Below, piece by piece: positions 39,815-48,748 of a DNA stretch of 62,534 nt (positions are counted from its first letter, which is position 1; each line of letters opens with the position of its first letter). The DNA is taken from assembly GCA_946482595.1 (NCBI GenBank), contig CAMLSD010000014.1, forward strand, positions 1 to 62,534, given 5' to 3'. The position numbers and the translations under genes are program-made. Source of the stretch: an uncultured Comamonadaceae bacterium (lineage in GTDB: Bacteria; Pseudomonadota; Gammaproteobacteria; Burkholderiales; Burkholderiaceae). The notes beneath the pieces were generated by a model, which searched no databases, was not told the origin of the DNA, and worked only from the letters and a program-made list of their open reading frames with translations.

Positions 39815-42337
39815 TCAGCGGGGTTTGCGGGACGAGGCATGCGGCGCGCGCGGTGAACGTTCACGTTCGCGCTGGCGCAGCACGTCGATCATGACGTTGA
39901 AGGTGCGGGCGAGCTGCCCGATCTCGTCGCGCGAGCGCACGCTGACGCTTGCGGCGTCATAGTCGCCGCGCTTGAGGGCATCGGCCCCGGCAGTGAGGGC
40001 GCGCACCGGCCTCACCACACTGCGCGCGAAGCGCAGCGCCAGCCCGGTGAACAGCAGCCCCAGCAGCCCCACGCTCCACAGCAGGTGCTCGTACAGCGTC
40101 ATGATCGGCGCCTCGAACACCTCGCGCGATTCGCTCACGCCCACCACCCAGTCGTGCCCCTGCACCGGGGCAAAGCCGGCGATCTCGTCCTCGCCGCTGA
40201 CGGGCGAGGTGTAGCTCACATGGCCCGGCCCGACCGCACCGAGCATCGCGCCAGCCAGCTCGGGCAGGTCCAGGCTGTTCACGTTGTCGCGCCGGAATCG
40301 CTGGTCGGCGCGGATCGCCTGCAGCCGCTGCGGCGGCAGGGGCATCAGGCTGCTGTAGAGCAGACGGGCGTCGGGGTGGTGGATCAGCACGCCGTCCCCG
40401 TCGACCAGGAAGGGGGTCAGCGCCGGGTCGGTCTGCACGTCCTCGAGGATGCTCGCGAACGACGAGGCACGGATGCGCAGCACCACCGCGCCGATCACGT
40501 GCGGCGCCTGGCCGGGCAACGGCTCGGGGTGGAACACCGGCTGGGCGTAGAACATGCCGGCCGCCCCGGCCACCGCACCCACGACCATGCCGGTGACATG
40601 CTCGCGGCCCTGCATGGCCGCCTTGAAATACTCGCGAAAGGCGAAGTTGCGGCCCATGACCTCGGGGTCGCTCGAGACGGTGGCGACGCCTTGTGCATCC
40701 ATCACCATGACCAGGTGGATGTCGGGGTTGGCCTTGACCAGCGCGGTGAGCTTGGCCTGGATCTCCTGGCGGTCGGCGGCGTCGGGGCGCGACAGGAAAC
40801 GCACGAAATCGACGTCGGTGCCCATGATGCGGGCGAGGTTGCGGCTGTCGCGGATCAACTGGGCGACCTGGCCGGCCGTGCTGCGTGCCAGCTGTTCGAG
40901 GTTGTACAGCTCGCTGGCGACGATGGCCTCGCGGCTGCCGCTGAGGTTGTAGGTGGCCACGCTGAGCATCGGCAGCAGGGCGGTCAGCACCATCGCCACC
41001 GTCATCTTCACGGCAAAGGGCCAGGCGGCCGGCTGCACCATACGGCGCAGGGCAGCGGCGGCGCCACTCCACCAGCGGCGTGCCGAGGCGCGCATCAAGC
41101 GGCCCGTGCCCTCGCCGGACTCGGCCATCAGGGCTTCCTGCAGGCCCATGCTGGCCGCGTGCGAGGCGTAGAGCTTCACCCGCCATTCGTCGAGGTCCTG
41201 CGGACGTTCGGACGGCTCGGTGCGCAATGCCCAGTCGATGGCCTCCAGGAAACTGGCGCTGTAGCGGCCGGCCGCGGCCTTGCTGGCCGGCACCAGCGGG
41301 TCGAAGCCCTTCTGCCGCGTGTCGGCACCGGGCGGCTTGCGGCCGGTGACCAGCCAGTACAGCGTGGCCCCCAGGGCGTAGATGTCGGTCCACGCGCCTT
41401 GCTGCTGGTTGCGGTACTGCTCGATCGGCGCGTAGCCGGGCGTCAGCACGACCTGCGCCTGTTCGGCCGTGGCCGCGGCTTGGCGCGAGGAGCCGAAGTC
41501 CAGCAGCACCAGGCTGTTGTCGTGGCGGCGCACCTGGATGTTGTCCGGCTTGATGTCACGGTGCAGGAAGCCCGCCGCGTGCACGACCGACAGGCCGTCG
41601 AGCAGCGGCTGCAGCAGCATCAGCAGCTCTTTTTCGGAATGGTCACTGCGCCGGGTCCACCAGTCGCTCAGCGGGCTGCCACGCTCGTACTCGAGCACCA
41701 TGTAGGCGGTCTGGTGCGCCTCGAAAAAGCGGGCCACCCGAACGATGTTGGGGTGGCGGAAGGTCGCCAGCGTGCGCGCCTCGACCAGGAAGCTGTCGAG
41801 CCCGAACTGGTAAAGCTCGCGATGCCGCGTGGCCGCGACCGACACCGTCTTGTCCGAGGTGCGAAACGCGATCTCGGCGGGCAGGTATTCCTTGATGGCG
41901 ACCCGCGTGTTCAGGTGGACGTCGGTGGCAACGTAGGTGATGCCGAAACCGCCCTGGCCCAGCACACCGTCGATGCGGTACTCGTGCAGCCGGAAGCCGG
42001 CCGGCAGCGCGAGGTTCTGCGTGCCCTTGGGCAGCGGCGGCAGCCCGATCAGCGCCGAGCGGTCGAGCACGGCCGGGGCGGCGGGTGCCGCCGCGGCGGG
42101 CATCGCCGGCTGGGGGGCGGCTGAGGCGACGGCTGACTGGGCGGCGGCGGGCTGGACGGGCACCGCCGGGGGGGCCTGCAGCACCGTGGCATCCGGATCG
42201 ACGCCGCCTGCCACCACCGGGCGCGCCGAGGCCACGACGGTCCGGTCGGGATTGTCGGGGATCACTCGGGTGCGGTCCTCGTCGATGCGGGTGCGGTCGT
42301 CGTCCAGCATCGCATCGAGCGGTTCGTTGGCTGCCAT
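39815..42337 (-). CDS. Ser/Thr protein kinase fused to a membrane sensory module (Cache-like) and HAMP domain
   Basis: This 840-residue protein starts at ATG 42337. Residues 1-95 are disordered and rich in RT/DRT motifs that could be phosphosites. The kinase domain (about 120-390) is complete: LGQGGFG (126-132), Lys149 (VAIKEYL), HRDIKPDN (259-266) and DFGSS (280-284). A transmembrane helix lies at about 441-463. The region 465-760, with GRNFAFREYFKAAMQG and GDGVLIHHPDARL, resembles a periplasmic double-Cache ligand sensor. A second helix at about 765-785 and a HAMP domain (RFARSVVRPVRALTAGADAL) end the protein. Cytoplasmic kinase first and HAMP last is an unusual order, implying signalling from sensor to kinase in cis across the membrane. 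An alpha/beta hydrolase gene follows. Confidence 0.88.
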   Translation of the reverse strand: MAANEPLDAMLDDDRTRIDEDRTRVIPDNPDRTVVASARPVVAGGVDPDATVLQAPPAVPVQPAAAQSAVASAAPQPAMPAAAAPAAPAVLDRSALIGLPPLPKGTQNLALPAGFRLHEYRIDGVLGQGGFGITYVATDVHLNTRVAIKEYLPAEIAFRTSDKTVSVAATRHRELYQFGLDSFLVEARTLATFRHPNIVRVARFFEAHQTAYMVLEYERGSPLSDWWTRRSDHSEKELLMLLQPLLDGLSVVHAAGFLHRDIKPDNIQVRRHDNSLVLLDFGSSRQAAATAEQAQVVLTPGYAPIEQYRNQQQGAWTDIYALGATLYWLVTGRKPPGADTRQKGFDPLVPASKAAAGRYSASFLEAIDWALRTEPSERPQDLDEWRVKLYASHAASMGLQEALMAESGEGTGRLMRASARRWWSGAAAALRRMVQPAAWPFAVKMTVAMVLTALLPMLSVATYNLSGSREAIVASELYNLEQLARSTAGQVAQLIRDSRNLARIMGTDVDFVRFLSRPDAADRQEIQAKLTALVKANPDIHLVMVMDAQGVATVSSDPEVMGRNFAFREYFKAAMQGREHVTGMVVGAVAGAAGMFYAQPVFHPEPLPGQAPHVIGAVVLRIRASSFASILEDVQTDPALTPFLVDGDGVLIHHPDARLLYSSLMPLPPQRLQAIRADQRFRRDNVNSLDLPELAGAMLGAVGPGHVSYTSPVSGEDEIAGFAPVQGHDWVVGVSESREVFEAPIMTLYEHLLWSVGLLGLLFTGLALRFARSVVRPVRALTAGADALKRGDYDAASVSVRSRDEIGQLARTFNVMIDVLRQRERERSPRAPHASSRKPR

Positions 42338-42463
42338 CGCGCTGTGGGTCGGGTCCCGGCCGCAGGGCCTGGCGCGATGCCGGCGGCGGGGACGGTTGTC
42401 CAAGTGCGCAGTATCGGCGCACTTGACCGGTCTCAAGCCACGAAGAGCCGGGTCAAACGGGGG

Positions 42464-43429
42464 TCAATTCACGCGCCGGGCCGGATCGCGGATCAGCGGC
42501 AGGCGAGGGGAGGGGGCGGTCACGCTGGCATCGAAGGGGTGGCTGTCCAGCCCGGTGGCAGCCAGGATGCGCCGCACATAGGCGCGTGTTTCGACATAGG
42601 GTGGCACGCCGCGGTAGCGCTCCACCGTGCCCTCGCCGGCGTTGTAGGCGGCGGCAACCAGGGCGACATCGCCCTCGAAGTAGGCCAGCAGCCAGCGCAG
42701 GTAGGCCATGCCGCCGCGGATGTTCTGGCTCGCGTCGTAGGGGTTGCGCACGTTGAACCGTTCGGCCGTGGCCGGGATCAGCTGCATCAGGCCCTTGGCA
42801 TTGCGCGGCGACAGGGCCACGAGGTTGTAGTTGGACTCGGCCTCGATGATCGCCAGCACCAGTTGCGGCAGCACCTGGTACTCGGGGGCCATGCGGCGCA
42901 CCAGATCGACCACCGTCGTGGGTGCCCAGGGTGGCACCACCAGGGGCCGGGGCGCCGGTGGCGCGGCGGCCACCCGCACCGGCGGGCGCGGCGCCACCGG
43001 CTCGCGCATGCACGGCGGCACCTCGGTGGGCGGGCCGCCCACGGCGGCCAGCATGCGCCGGGCCTGTTCATGGCCCTGTTCGGCGGCGGCATGAAAGAAG
43101 AATGCCGCAGTGCCGTCACTGCGCTCCACACCGCGGCCGTTCGCGTACATCCAGCCCAGGTTGAACTGCGAGTCCGGGTCGCCCAGGCGTGCCGCCTTGC
43201 AGTACAGCTCGGCTGCGCGGGCGCCGTCGCGCGGCACGCCGTTGCCGTGTTCCAGCGCCTCGGCATCGGCGCGCCACAGCGTGATCAGCACGTTTTCGGC
43301 CGGGGTATCGGCCGCGCGGGCCGGCGCAGCCGAGATCAGCAGGCTGGCAACGAGGGCAAGACCGGCGGCCAGGGCCCGCACCACGGACGTGGCGGGCCGG
43401 CATGGCGATTGAGCAAAGGCGGACGGCAT
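42464..43429 (-). CDS. Lytic transglycosylase with Sel1-like repeats
   Basis: This 321-residue exported protein has a signal peptide ending near ARAAD and Sel1-type repeats in residues 60-125 (LGDPDSQFNLGWMYANGRGV). A Pro/Ala linker is followed by a C-terminal SLT/lysozyme-like domain: AIIEAESNYNLVALSPRNAKGLMQ supplies the catalytic Glu and family motif II, then AAYNAGEGTV. It should cleave peptidoglycan glycan strands in the periplasm, and Sel1 repeats suggest a protein partner. ATG 43429 was preferred over the upstream start at 43450. It lies downstream of an unrecognised 444-residue protein on the same strand. Confidence 0.88.
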   Translation of the reverse strand: MPSAFAQSPCRPATSVVRALAAGLALVASLLISAAPARAADTPAENVLITLWRADAEALEHGNGVPRDGARAAELYCKAARLGDPDSQFNLGWMYANGRGVERSDGTAAFFFHAAAEQGHEQARRMLAAVGGPPTEVPPCMREPVAPRPPVRVAAAPPAPRPLVVPPWAPTTVVDLVRRMAPEYQVLPQLVLAIIEAESNYNLVALSPRNAKGLMQLIPATAERFNVRNPYDASQNIRGGMAYLRWLLAYFEGDVALVAAAYNAGEGTVERYRGVPPYVETRAYVRRILAATGLDSHPFDASVTAPSPRLPLIRDPARRVN

Positions 43430-43514
43430 GGCAGGGACAACTCGGCGCAAGCCTGCATGATGCCCGCCTCACCCGGGCGTCACCAGCGCTGCGGCCCCCT
43501 CATTCAGGTGGGCC

Positions 43515-44849
43515 TCATTTCAGCAGGCTGATCGCATCGACGGGCAACTGTGCGCCTACCGTGCCCGGGATCCGGTGGTAAGTGACCTGCCGCTGGGGTT
43601 TGGCCTGCGGCTCCAGGCTCATGTCGGTGATGCCGTAGGGCTTTTCGTACACGAACTGGTCGGGCGTCTGCCAGCCCTGCGGCTGGCGGGTGACCTCATA
43701 GTGTTCCATGCGGTTGCGCTTGATGCCTTCGAGCGGATGGGCACTCTTGAACTGGGTCACGTGCGCATGGTTGCCGACCGACGTGCGCTGCACCGTGGGT
43801 GCGAACGGCGTGCCGCGCATGGCCTTTTCACGTGCGCTTTTCGTGGGCAGCTGGGCGGCGGCGCTGTTCAGCAGCTCGGTCTGGCCCTGCTCCTGGGCCT
43901 GCATCATCTTGCCCGGTGGTCGGTTCTGTTTGTCCTTGATGTCGCGGAAGCCTGTGCGATGGCGCTCGTAGAGATTGATGAACCAGTCGTTGTGGCGGCG
44001 CACCAGGCTTGTGACGTTGTTGGCCGAACGATAGGTCGCCTCGGTCAGCGCGCAGGACGTGGGAAAGCGCTCGATCAGCGACTGGCGGAACAGCGCAACA
44101 GCCTTCGCGTTGTCTCGCACCAGCACGTCGTGCGCCCCCGCCTTGCCGCGCATGTCGACGACCTTTTCGCCCAGAGGCTTGATCAGGTTCAGGTTGAAGT
44201 AGCGGTTCACGAGGTCGTTGCCGCACCAGCGCTTGATCTGGGTGTCGAGGTAGCGGTCGACCGCACCTTCGACCTGTCCGTCCCACTTCGGCTGGTACAG
44301 CGTGCAGTCGACCAGCCATTCCCACAGCGGGATGGTCTCCAGGGCCAGCACACCATTGCTCACATGGAACACCGGCTCGACGCTCGACTGCCCGGCGGTG
44401 GAAGCATAGATGCCGGCCGTGGCCGGGCCCCATTTGGCCGCGCTGCCGCAGGCCATCCACTGGTACGAGTGTGAGAACTCGCCGTGGTCGAGCGCAAAGC
44501 TGTCCTTCCAGAGCACCTTGCCTTTTACCCGTTGCCCGAAGGCCGCGGCTGACAGCGGGCCGGTGAAGACCACGTTGTCCTGGCAGGAAAAGCCGTACTG
44601 GTAGGCCCCGAGGTTGATGATCGAGCGCGTGAAGCGGTTCTGCGCCATCGACATGATGCCGGTGTTGTATTCGGTCCAGATCGCAGCCGACACCCGCTCG
44701 AGGTGTTTCTCGAACTTGCCCGGGTTGTCGAACCCGCACAGCACGTTGAGCAAGGCGACGTAGTCGTCGGTATGGGCGAGCGTATTGCCGAACAGGCGGA
44801 TCAGACGTGCACGTGCGTCGTCTGCGCCGGTGAGTTCCTTGATGGCCAT
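43515..44849 (-). CDS. Protein of unknown function (444 residues)
   Basis: I do not recognise this protein. It has no signal peptide or clear transmembrane helix. It is rich in aromatic residues, with short segments that look enzyme- or binding-like (ALDHGEFSHSYQWMACG, VFHVSNGVLALETIPLWEW). The C-terminal 140 residues are basic and low in predicted order (KDKQNRPPGKMMQAQEQGQ). The start at ATG 44849 follows a GGAGGTGCC Shine-Dalgarno. A lytic transglycosylase gene lies 86 nt downstream on the same strand. An exported effector handled by another system is one speculative possibility. Confidence 0.7.
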   Translation of the reverse strand: MAIKELTGADDARARLIRLFGNTLAHTDDYVALLNVLCGFDNPGKFEKHLERVSAAIWTEYNTGIMSMAQNRFTRSIINLGAYQYGFSCQDNVVFTGPLSAAAFGQRVKGKVLWKDSFALDHGEFSHSYQWMACGSAAKWGPATAGIYASTAGQSSVEPVFHVSNGVLALETIPLWEWLVDCTLYQPKWDGQVEGAVDRYLDTQIKRWCGNDLVNRYFNLNLIKPLGEKVVDMRGKAGAHDVLVRDNAKAVALFRQSLIERFPTSCALTEATYRSANNVTSLVRRHNDWFINLYERHRTGFRDIKDKQNRPPGKMMQAQEQGQTELLNSAAAQLPTKSAREKAMRGTPFAPTVQRTSVGNHAHVTQFKSAHPLEGIKRNRMEHYEVTRQPQGWQTPDQFVYEKPYGITDMSLEPQAKPQRQVTYHRIPGTVGAQLPVDAISLLK

Positions 44850-44962
44850 GGGGGCACCTCCGAGTGCGCGACGGGGGGCCTGCGCAGCAGGCCTTGGGTA
44901 CCGTCCCGATTCACTCTAGGTGCCGGTGCGCGGGGTGTCATTCCCCAAGAGGGGTGTGCCCC

Positions 44963-45949
44963 TCAGGCCTGGCTCACGTCCACCACGGTGCGCCCGCGCA
45001 CCTGGCCGTCCAGCACCTTGGGCGAATACGCAATCACGTCGCGCAGGCCGATCTCGGTGGTCATGCTCTCCAGCCGTGTGGTGTCGACATGCCGGGCGAG
45101 CAGGTCCCAGGCCTGAGCCCGCTGGGCATTGGGGGTGATGACGCTGTTGATGCCGTACAGCGTCACGCCGCGCAGGATGAAGGGCATCACGGTGCCGGGG
45201 AAGTCCGCACCCTGGGCCAGGCCGCAGGCGGCCACCGCGCCGAACCAGCGTGTGGCCGCGCAGGCATTGGCCAGCGTGTGGCTGCCCACGGTGTCGACCA
45301 CCCCGGCCCAGCGTTCGCCCTGCAGCGGCTTGCCGGGCTGGGTGAGCGGCTGGCGGTCGATGATCTCGGCAGCACCCAGCGTGCGCAGGTAGTCGGCCTC
45401 GTGAGGCCGGCCGGTGGAGGCGACCACCCGGTAGCCCAGGCCGGCCAGCAGGGTCACCGCAATCGACCCCACGCCCCCGGCTGCGCCGGTCACCAGCACC
45501 TCACCGTCGCCGGGCTGCAGGCCGTGGCGCTGCAGGGCCATCACGCACAGTGCCGCCGTGAAGCCGGCGGTGGCAATCGCCATCGCCTGGCGGGTGCTGT
45601 AGGCCGCGGGCAGCGCCAGCAGGTGCGCAGCCGGCAGGCGGGCCTTCTGGGCCAGCCCGCCCCAGCGGGTTTCGCCCAGGCCCCAGCCGGTCACCACGAC
45701 CCGGTCGCCGGGCTGCCAGGCGGGGTCGCGGCTGTGCTCGACCACACCGGCCAGGTCGATGCCCGGCACCATCGGCCACTGGCGCACGATGGCACCGCGG
45801 TTCGTCACGGCCAGCGCGTCCTTGTAGTTCAGCGTGGAGTACTCGATGCGCACGTCGACGTCGCCGTCGGGCAGTTGCGTCTCGTCAAGCTCGGTCAGGG
45901 TGGCAGCGAACTGGGCGTTCTCTCGGGTGAGCAGGATGGCCTTGAACAT
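44963..45949 (-). CDS. acuI: AcuI-type acrylyl-CoA reductase / MDR zinc-independent oxidoreductase
   Basis: This 328-residue NADPH-dependent medium-chain reductase resembles the AcuI/YhdH family, which reduces acrylyl-CoA to propionyl-CoA. Family markers are YSTLNYKDALAVTN, MVPGIDLAG, the NADPH loop VTGAAGGVGS and GINSV near the C-terminus. ATG 45949 was chosen. The stop overlaps a GAGGGG/CCCCTC hairpin (44949-44964) that may help terminate transcription. It is divergent from the Nudix/MBL fusion. The acrylyl-CoA role is from family resemblance; other enoyl substrates are possible. Confidence 0.85.
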   Translation of the reverse strand: MFKAILLTRENAQFAATLTELDETQLPDGDVDVRIEYSTLNYKDALAVTNRGAIVRQWPMVPGIDLAGVVEHSRDPAWQPGDRVVVTGWGLGETRWGGLAQKARLPAAHLLALPAAYSTRQAMAIATAGFTAALCVMALQRHGLQPGDGEVLVTGAAGGVGSIAVTLLAGLGYRVVASTGRPHEADYLRTLGAAEIIDRQPLTQPGKPLQGERWAGVVDTVGSHTLANACAATRWFGAVAACGLAQGADFPGTVMPFILRGVTLYGINSVITPNAQRAQAWDLLARHVDTTRLESMTTEIGLRDVIAYSPKVLDGQVRGRTVVDVSQA

Positions 45950-46042
45950 GTGCGGTCCTTCTGGGTCGGTGCCGCCATGATAGGGGCGGCCGCGGTCGCA
46001 GCTCGCACGCGGGGAATGACGCGCTGCGCCAGAATCCAGGCC

Positions 46043-47683
46043 ATGGCTTTCGACACTCCCACACGCCTGGCCGCCACCACCCTGATCGTTCGAGATCAGG
46101 CTGACGGTTTCGAGGTGCTCATGGTTCGCCGCTCGCTGCAGGCGAGTTTCGTGCCCGGTTCGCACGTGTTCCCCGGCGGTGCGGTCGACGATCTCGACGG
46201 GCATGACGAGGTGCTCGCCTGCTGCGACGAGACCGCTGCACAGGCCGCGGCCCGGCTGGGCGGCATGCCACGCGCGATCGATCACCTGGTGGCGGCGCTG
46301 CGTGAGTGTTTCGAGGAGTGCGGGCTGTGGCTGGGTGCGCCCGATGGCGTGCCCGCGGCCGAACTGCAGTTGTGGCGCGACCGGCTGCGCCGCGGCGAGG
46401 CCGGCGTGGCCGAGGTGAGCCGGGCCCTGGGCTTGCGGCTGTCGACGGCGCAGCTGGCCCCGTGGAGCCACTGGGTCACACCGATCGACCTGCCCAAGCG
46501 GTTCGACACCCGGTTCTTCATCGCGGCAGCGCCCCCGGGGCAGGCGCCCAGCGTGGATGCGTCCGAGACCATCGGCTTGAGCTGGGTCGCACCGCGCGAG
46601 GCCTTGCAGGCGCACGCGCGCGGCGAGTTCCCGATGGAGTTCGCCACCCGTCACACGCTGGCCTCATTGGCAAGCTTCGATCGGGTGGCCGACCTGCTGG
46701 CCCATGCCGGCATGCCCCGGCCGATCGAGCCCTACCACCCGCGAGCCGCGCGCGACGCGCGTGGCGACCGTGTGGTGCTGCTGCCTGGCGACCCTGCCTA
46801 TGCCGAGGTGCAGCGGCTCGACCCGAAGGGCACCGCCTCGGCCACGGCGGCCATCGTGACCGGGGTGCCGGTGCGCCTGGGGGAGGCGGTGTGGCGTCTG
46901 ACCGCGCCCAATGCGGGGCGCATGACCGGGCCGGGCACCAACACCTATCTGGTGGGCCGGGGCGGCCGCCACGTCGTGATCGACCCGGGCCCGGTGATCG
47001 AGTCCCACATCGAGGCGATCCTGCAGGCCACCGGCGGCCAGGTCGACGCGGTGCTGGTGACCCACACCCACCCCGACCATTCCCCGGCGGCTGCCCGCGT
47101 GGCGGCGCTGACAGGCGCCCCGTGCATCGGGCTGGCACCGCCGCCGCACGGCCGCCAGGACCACGGCTTTGCGCCCACGCGCGAGCCCGCCGATGGCGAG
47201 GTGTTCGAGTGGGCCGGTTGCCGGTTGCAGGCGGTGCACACCCCCGGGCATGCGTCCAACCATGTGTGCTGGTGGCTGGAGCAGGACGGGCTGCTGTTCA
47301 CCGGCGACCACCTGATGCAGGGCTCCACCGTGGTGATCGACCCGCCCGACGGCGACATGGCGGTCTACCTGCGGTCACTGCGCATGCTGCCGCAGCGTCT
47401 GCCGGGCCTGGCCTGGCTGGCGCCGGGGCACGGTTTTCTGATCGCGCAGCCCGAACAGGCGATCGAGCGGCTGGTGCAGCATCGGCTGGCGCGCGAGGAC
47501 AAGCTGCGGCGCGCGCTGCAGGCGGCTCAGCCCGCGTCGCTCGACGAGCTGCTGGGCCGGGTCTACGACGACGTGCCCCCGGCGCTGCACCCGGTGGCCC
47601 GGCGCTCGCTGTGGGCGCATCTGCTCAAGCTGGTGGCCGACGGCGAGGTGAACGAGGTCGAGGGGCACTGGCGCATCGCCTGA
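46043..47683 (+). CDS. Nudix hydrolase / metallo-beta-lactamase-fold fusion protein
   Basis: This 546-residue protein carries two hydrolase domains. Residues 1-250 are a NUDT7/NUDT19-like Nudix domain with an expanded Nudix box: FPGGAVDD, then ALRECFEECGLWL (RExxEExGL). Residues 275-546 are an LACTB2-like MBL domain with GPGTNTYLV, THTHPDH (His341, His343, Asp345, His346), HTPGHASNH, TGDHLM and a C-terminal His in PGHG. CoA or nucleotide diphosphates are plausible Nudix substrates, and MBL relatives cleave thioesters or RNA. The fused order suggests processing of one product by both. The ATG was chosen where the Nudix similarity begins; longer upstream frames are antisense to acuI. Confidence 0.85.
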   Translation: MAFDTPTRLAATTLIVRDQADGFEVLMVRRSLQASFVPGSHVFPGGAVDDLDGHDEVLACCDETAAQAAARLGGMPRAIDHLVAALRECFEECGLWLGAPDGVPAAELQLWRDRLRRGEAGVAEVSRALGLRLSTAQLAPWSHWVTPIDLPKRFDTRFFIAAAPPGQAPSVDASETIGLSWVAPREALQAHARGEFPMEFATRHTLASLASFDRVADLLAHAGMPRPIEPYHPRAARDARGDRVVLLPGDPAYAEVQRLDPKGTASATAAIVTGVPVRLGEAVWRLTAPNAGRMTGPGTNTYLVGRGGRHVVIDPGPVIESHIEAILQATGGQVDAVLVTHTHPDHSPAAARVAALTGAPCIGLAPPPHGRQDHGFAPTREPADGEVFEWAGCRLQAVHTPGHASNHVCWWLEQDGLLFTGDHLMQGSTVVIDPPDGDMAVYLRSLRMLPQRLPGLAWLAPGHGFLIAQPEQAIERLVQHRLAREDKLRRALQAAQPASLDELLGRVYDDVPPALHPVARRSLWAHLLKLVADGEVNEVEGHWRIA

Positions 47684-47710
47684 GCGGCCTGCGGGCCGGT
47701 CGCCGCGGGC

Positions 47711-48748
47711 TCAATGCACCGGCGGGTGCAGGCCGGCGGCGGCCCGCAGCATGCCGACGTGCAGGCCGTTCCAGTTGTGCATCGCGACGTTGACGAAGGG
47801 CTCGATGAAGCGGGCATCGGCCTCGTCGCACGCCGCAAAGGCGGCGATCACCGCGGCCATCACGACCTCGGCCGCACGGGCCGTGTTGCCATCGTCCATC
47901 TTGATCGCCACGCCCAGGCCCTGTTCGGGCAGGCTGGCGCAGTACACCCCTTCGGCGCCCACCTTGCAGAAGACGCGCTCGCCGAAGTGCTGCATCACGC
48001 GGGTGTCGAATCGACCCGTGCCGGCCACCGAAAACGGCGCGCGGGCCACCGCCTGACGCAGCCTCGCGGCTGCCCGCGCCTGGCCCGGGCGCAGGTGTGC
48101 GCCGGTGCCGGTGCGGGCAAATGCCAGGGCCAGATGCCGCAGGGGCAGGGCATAGGTCGGGATGGAACAGCCATCGATGCCCATGGGAGCGCCGGACAGC
48201 TCGCAGCCGGTTGCGGCCTCGATGGCTGCCGTCACCTCCCGCATCACCGGATGCGCGGGCTGCACATAACCCTGCACAAGCCGCTGCAGGTCCAGGCCCG
48301 GCCCGTTCATTGCGGTGGCCAGGCACACAAAACCGGCATGTTTGCCCGAGCAGTTGTTATGCAGCGCGCAGGGCGTGCGCCCGCTGGCGGCCAGTGCGCG
48401 CGCGGTGGCTTCATGCATCGGCCAGTGCGCGCCGCACTCCAGCACCCGCTCGTCCACGCCGGCCTTGGCCAGCATGGCGGCCGCCAGGTCGGCGTGGGTG
48501 TCTTCACCGTTGTGCGAGGCGCAGGCCAAAGCCAGTTCGGCATCGCTCAGCCCCAGGCGGTCGGCCGCGCCGCTTTCCACCAGCGGCAGCGCCTGCAGCA
48601 GCTTGATGGCCGAACGCGGGAAGACGGGCCGATCGATGTCGCCCCAGCGGGCCACGATTTGGCCGTCGGCATCCAGGATGGCCACCGCACCGCGGTGCGT
48701 GGACTCGACGGTCGTGCCCCGCAGGGCTTCAACAAGGATCGGGTTCAT
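47711..48748 (-). CDS. Asparaginase (Rhizobium type, PF06089)
   Basis: This 345-residue protein matches the class 3 asparaginase family typified by R. etli AnsA. It has HRGAVAILDADG, PRSAIKLLQALP (with the candidate catalytic Ser and Lys), ACASHNGE, NNCSGKHAGF (Cys/Lys) and GIDGCSIPTYALP. It hydrolyses L-asparagine to aspartate and ammonia. ATG 48748 (AAGGATG context) overlaps the aceE-like gene's 3' end by 20 nt, so it may be cotranscribed with it. No signal peptide is seen, so it is cytoplasmic. Confidence 0.88.
   Translation of the reverse strand: MNPILVEALRGTTVESTHRGAVAILDADGQIVARWGDIDRPVFPRSAIKLLQALPLVESGAADRLGLSDAELALACASHNGEDTHADLAAAMLAKAGVDERVLECGAHWPMHEATARALAASGRTPCALHNNCSGKHAGFVCLATAMNGPGLDLQRLVQGYVQPAHPVMREVTAAIEAATGCELSGAPMGIDGCSIPTYALPLRHLALAFARTGTGAHLRPGQARAAARLRQAVARAPFSVAGTGRFDTRVMQHFGERVFCKVGAEGVYCASLPEQGLGVAIKMDDGNTARAAEVVMAAVIAAFAACDEADARFIEPFVNVAMHNWNGLHVGMLRAAAGLHPPVH

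Noticed and set aside
40085..42124. A 679-codon plus-strand frame opposite the Ser/Thr kinase
   Set aside because: Antisense shadow; the kinase motifs lie on the minus strand.
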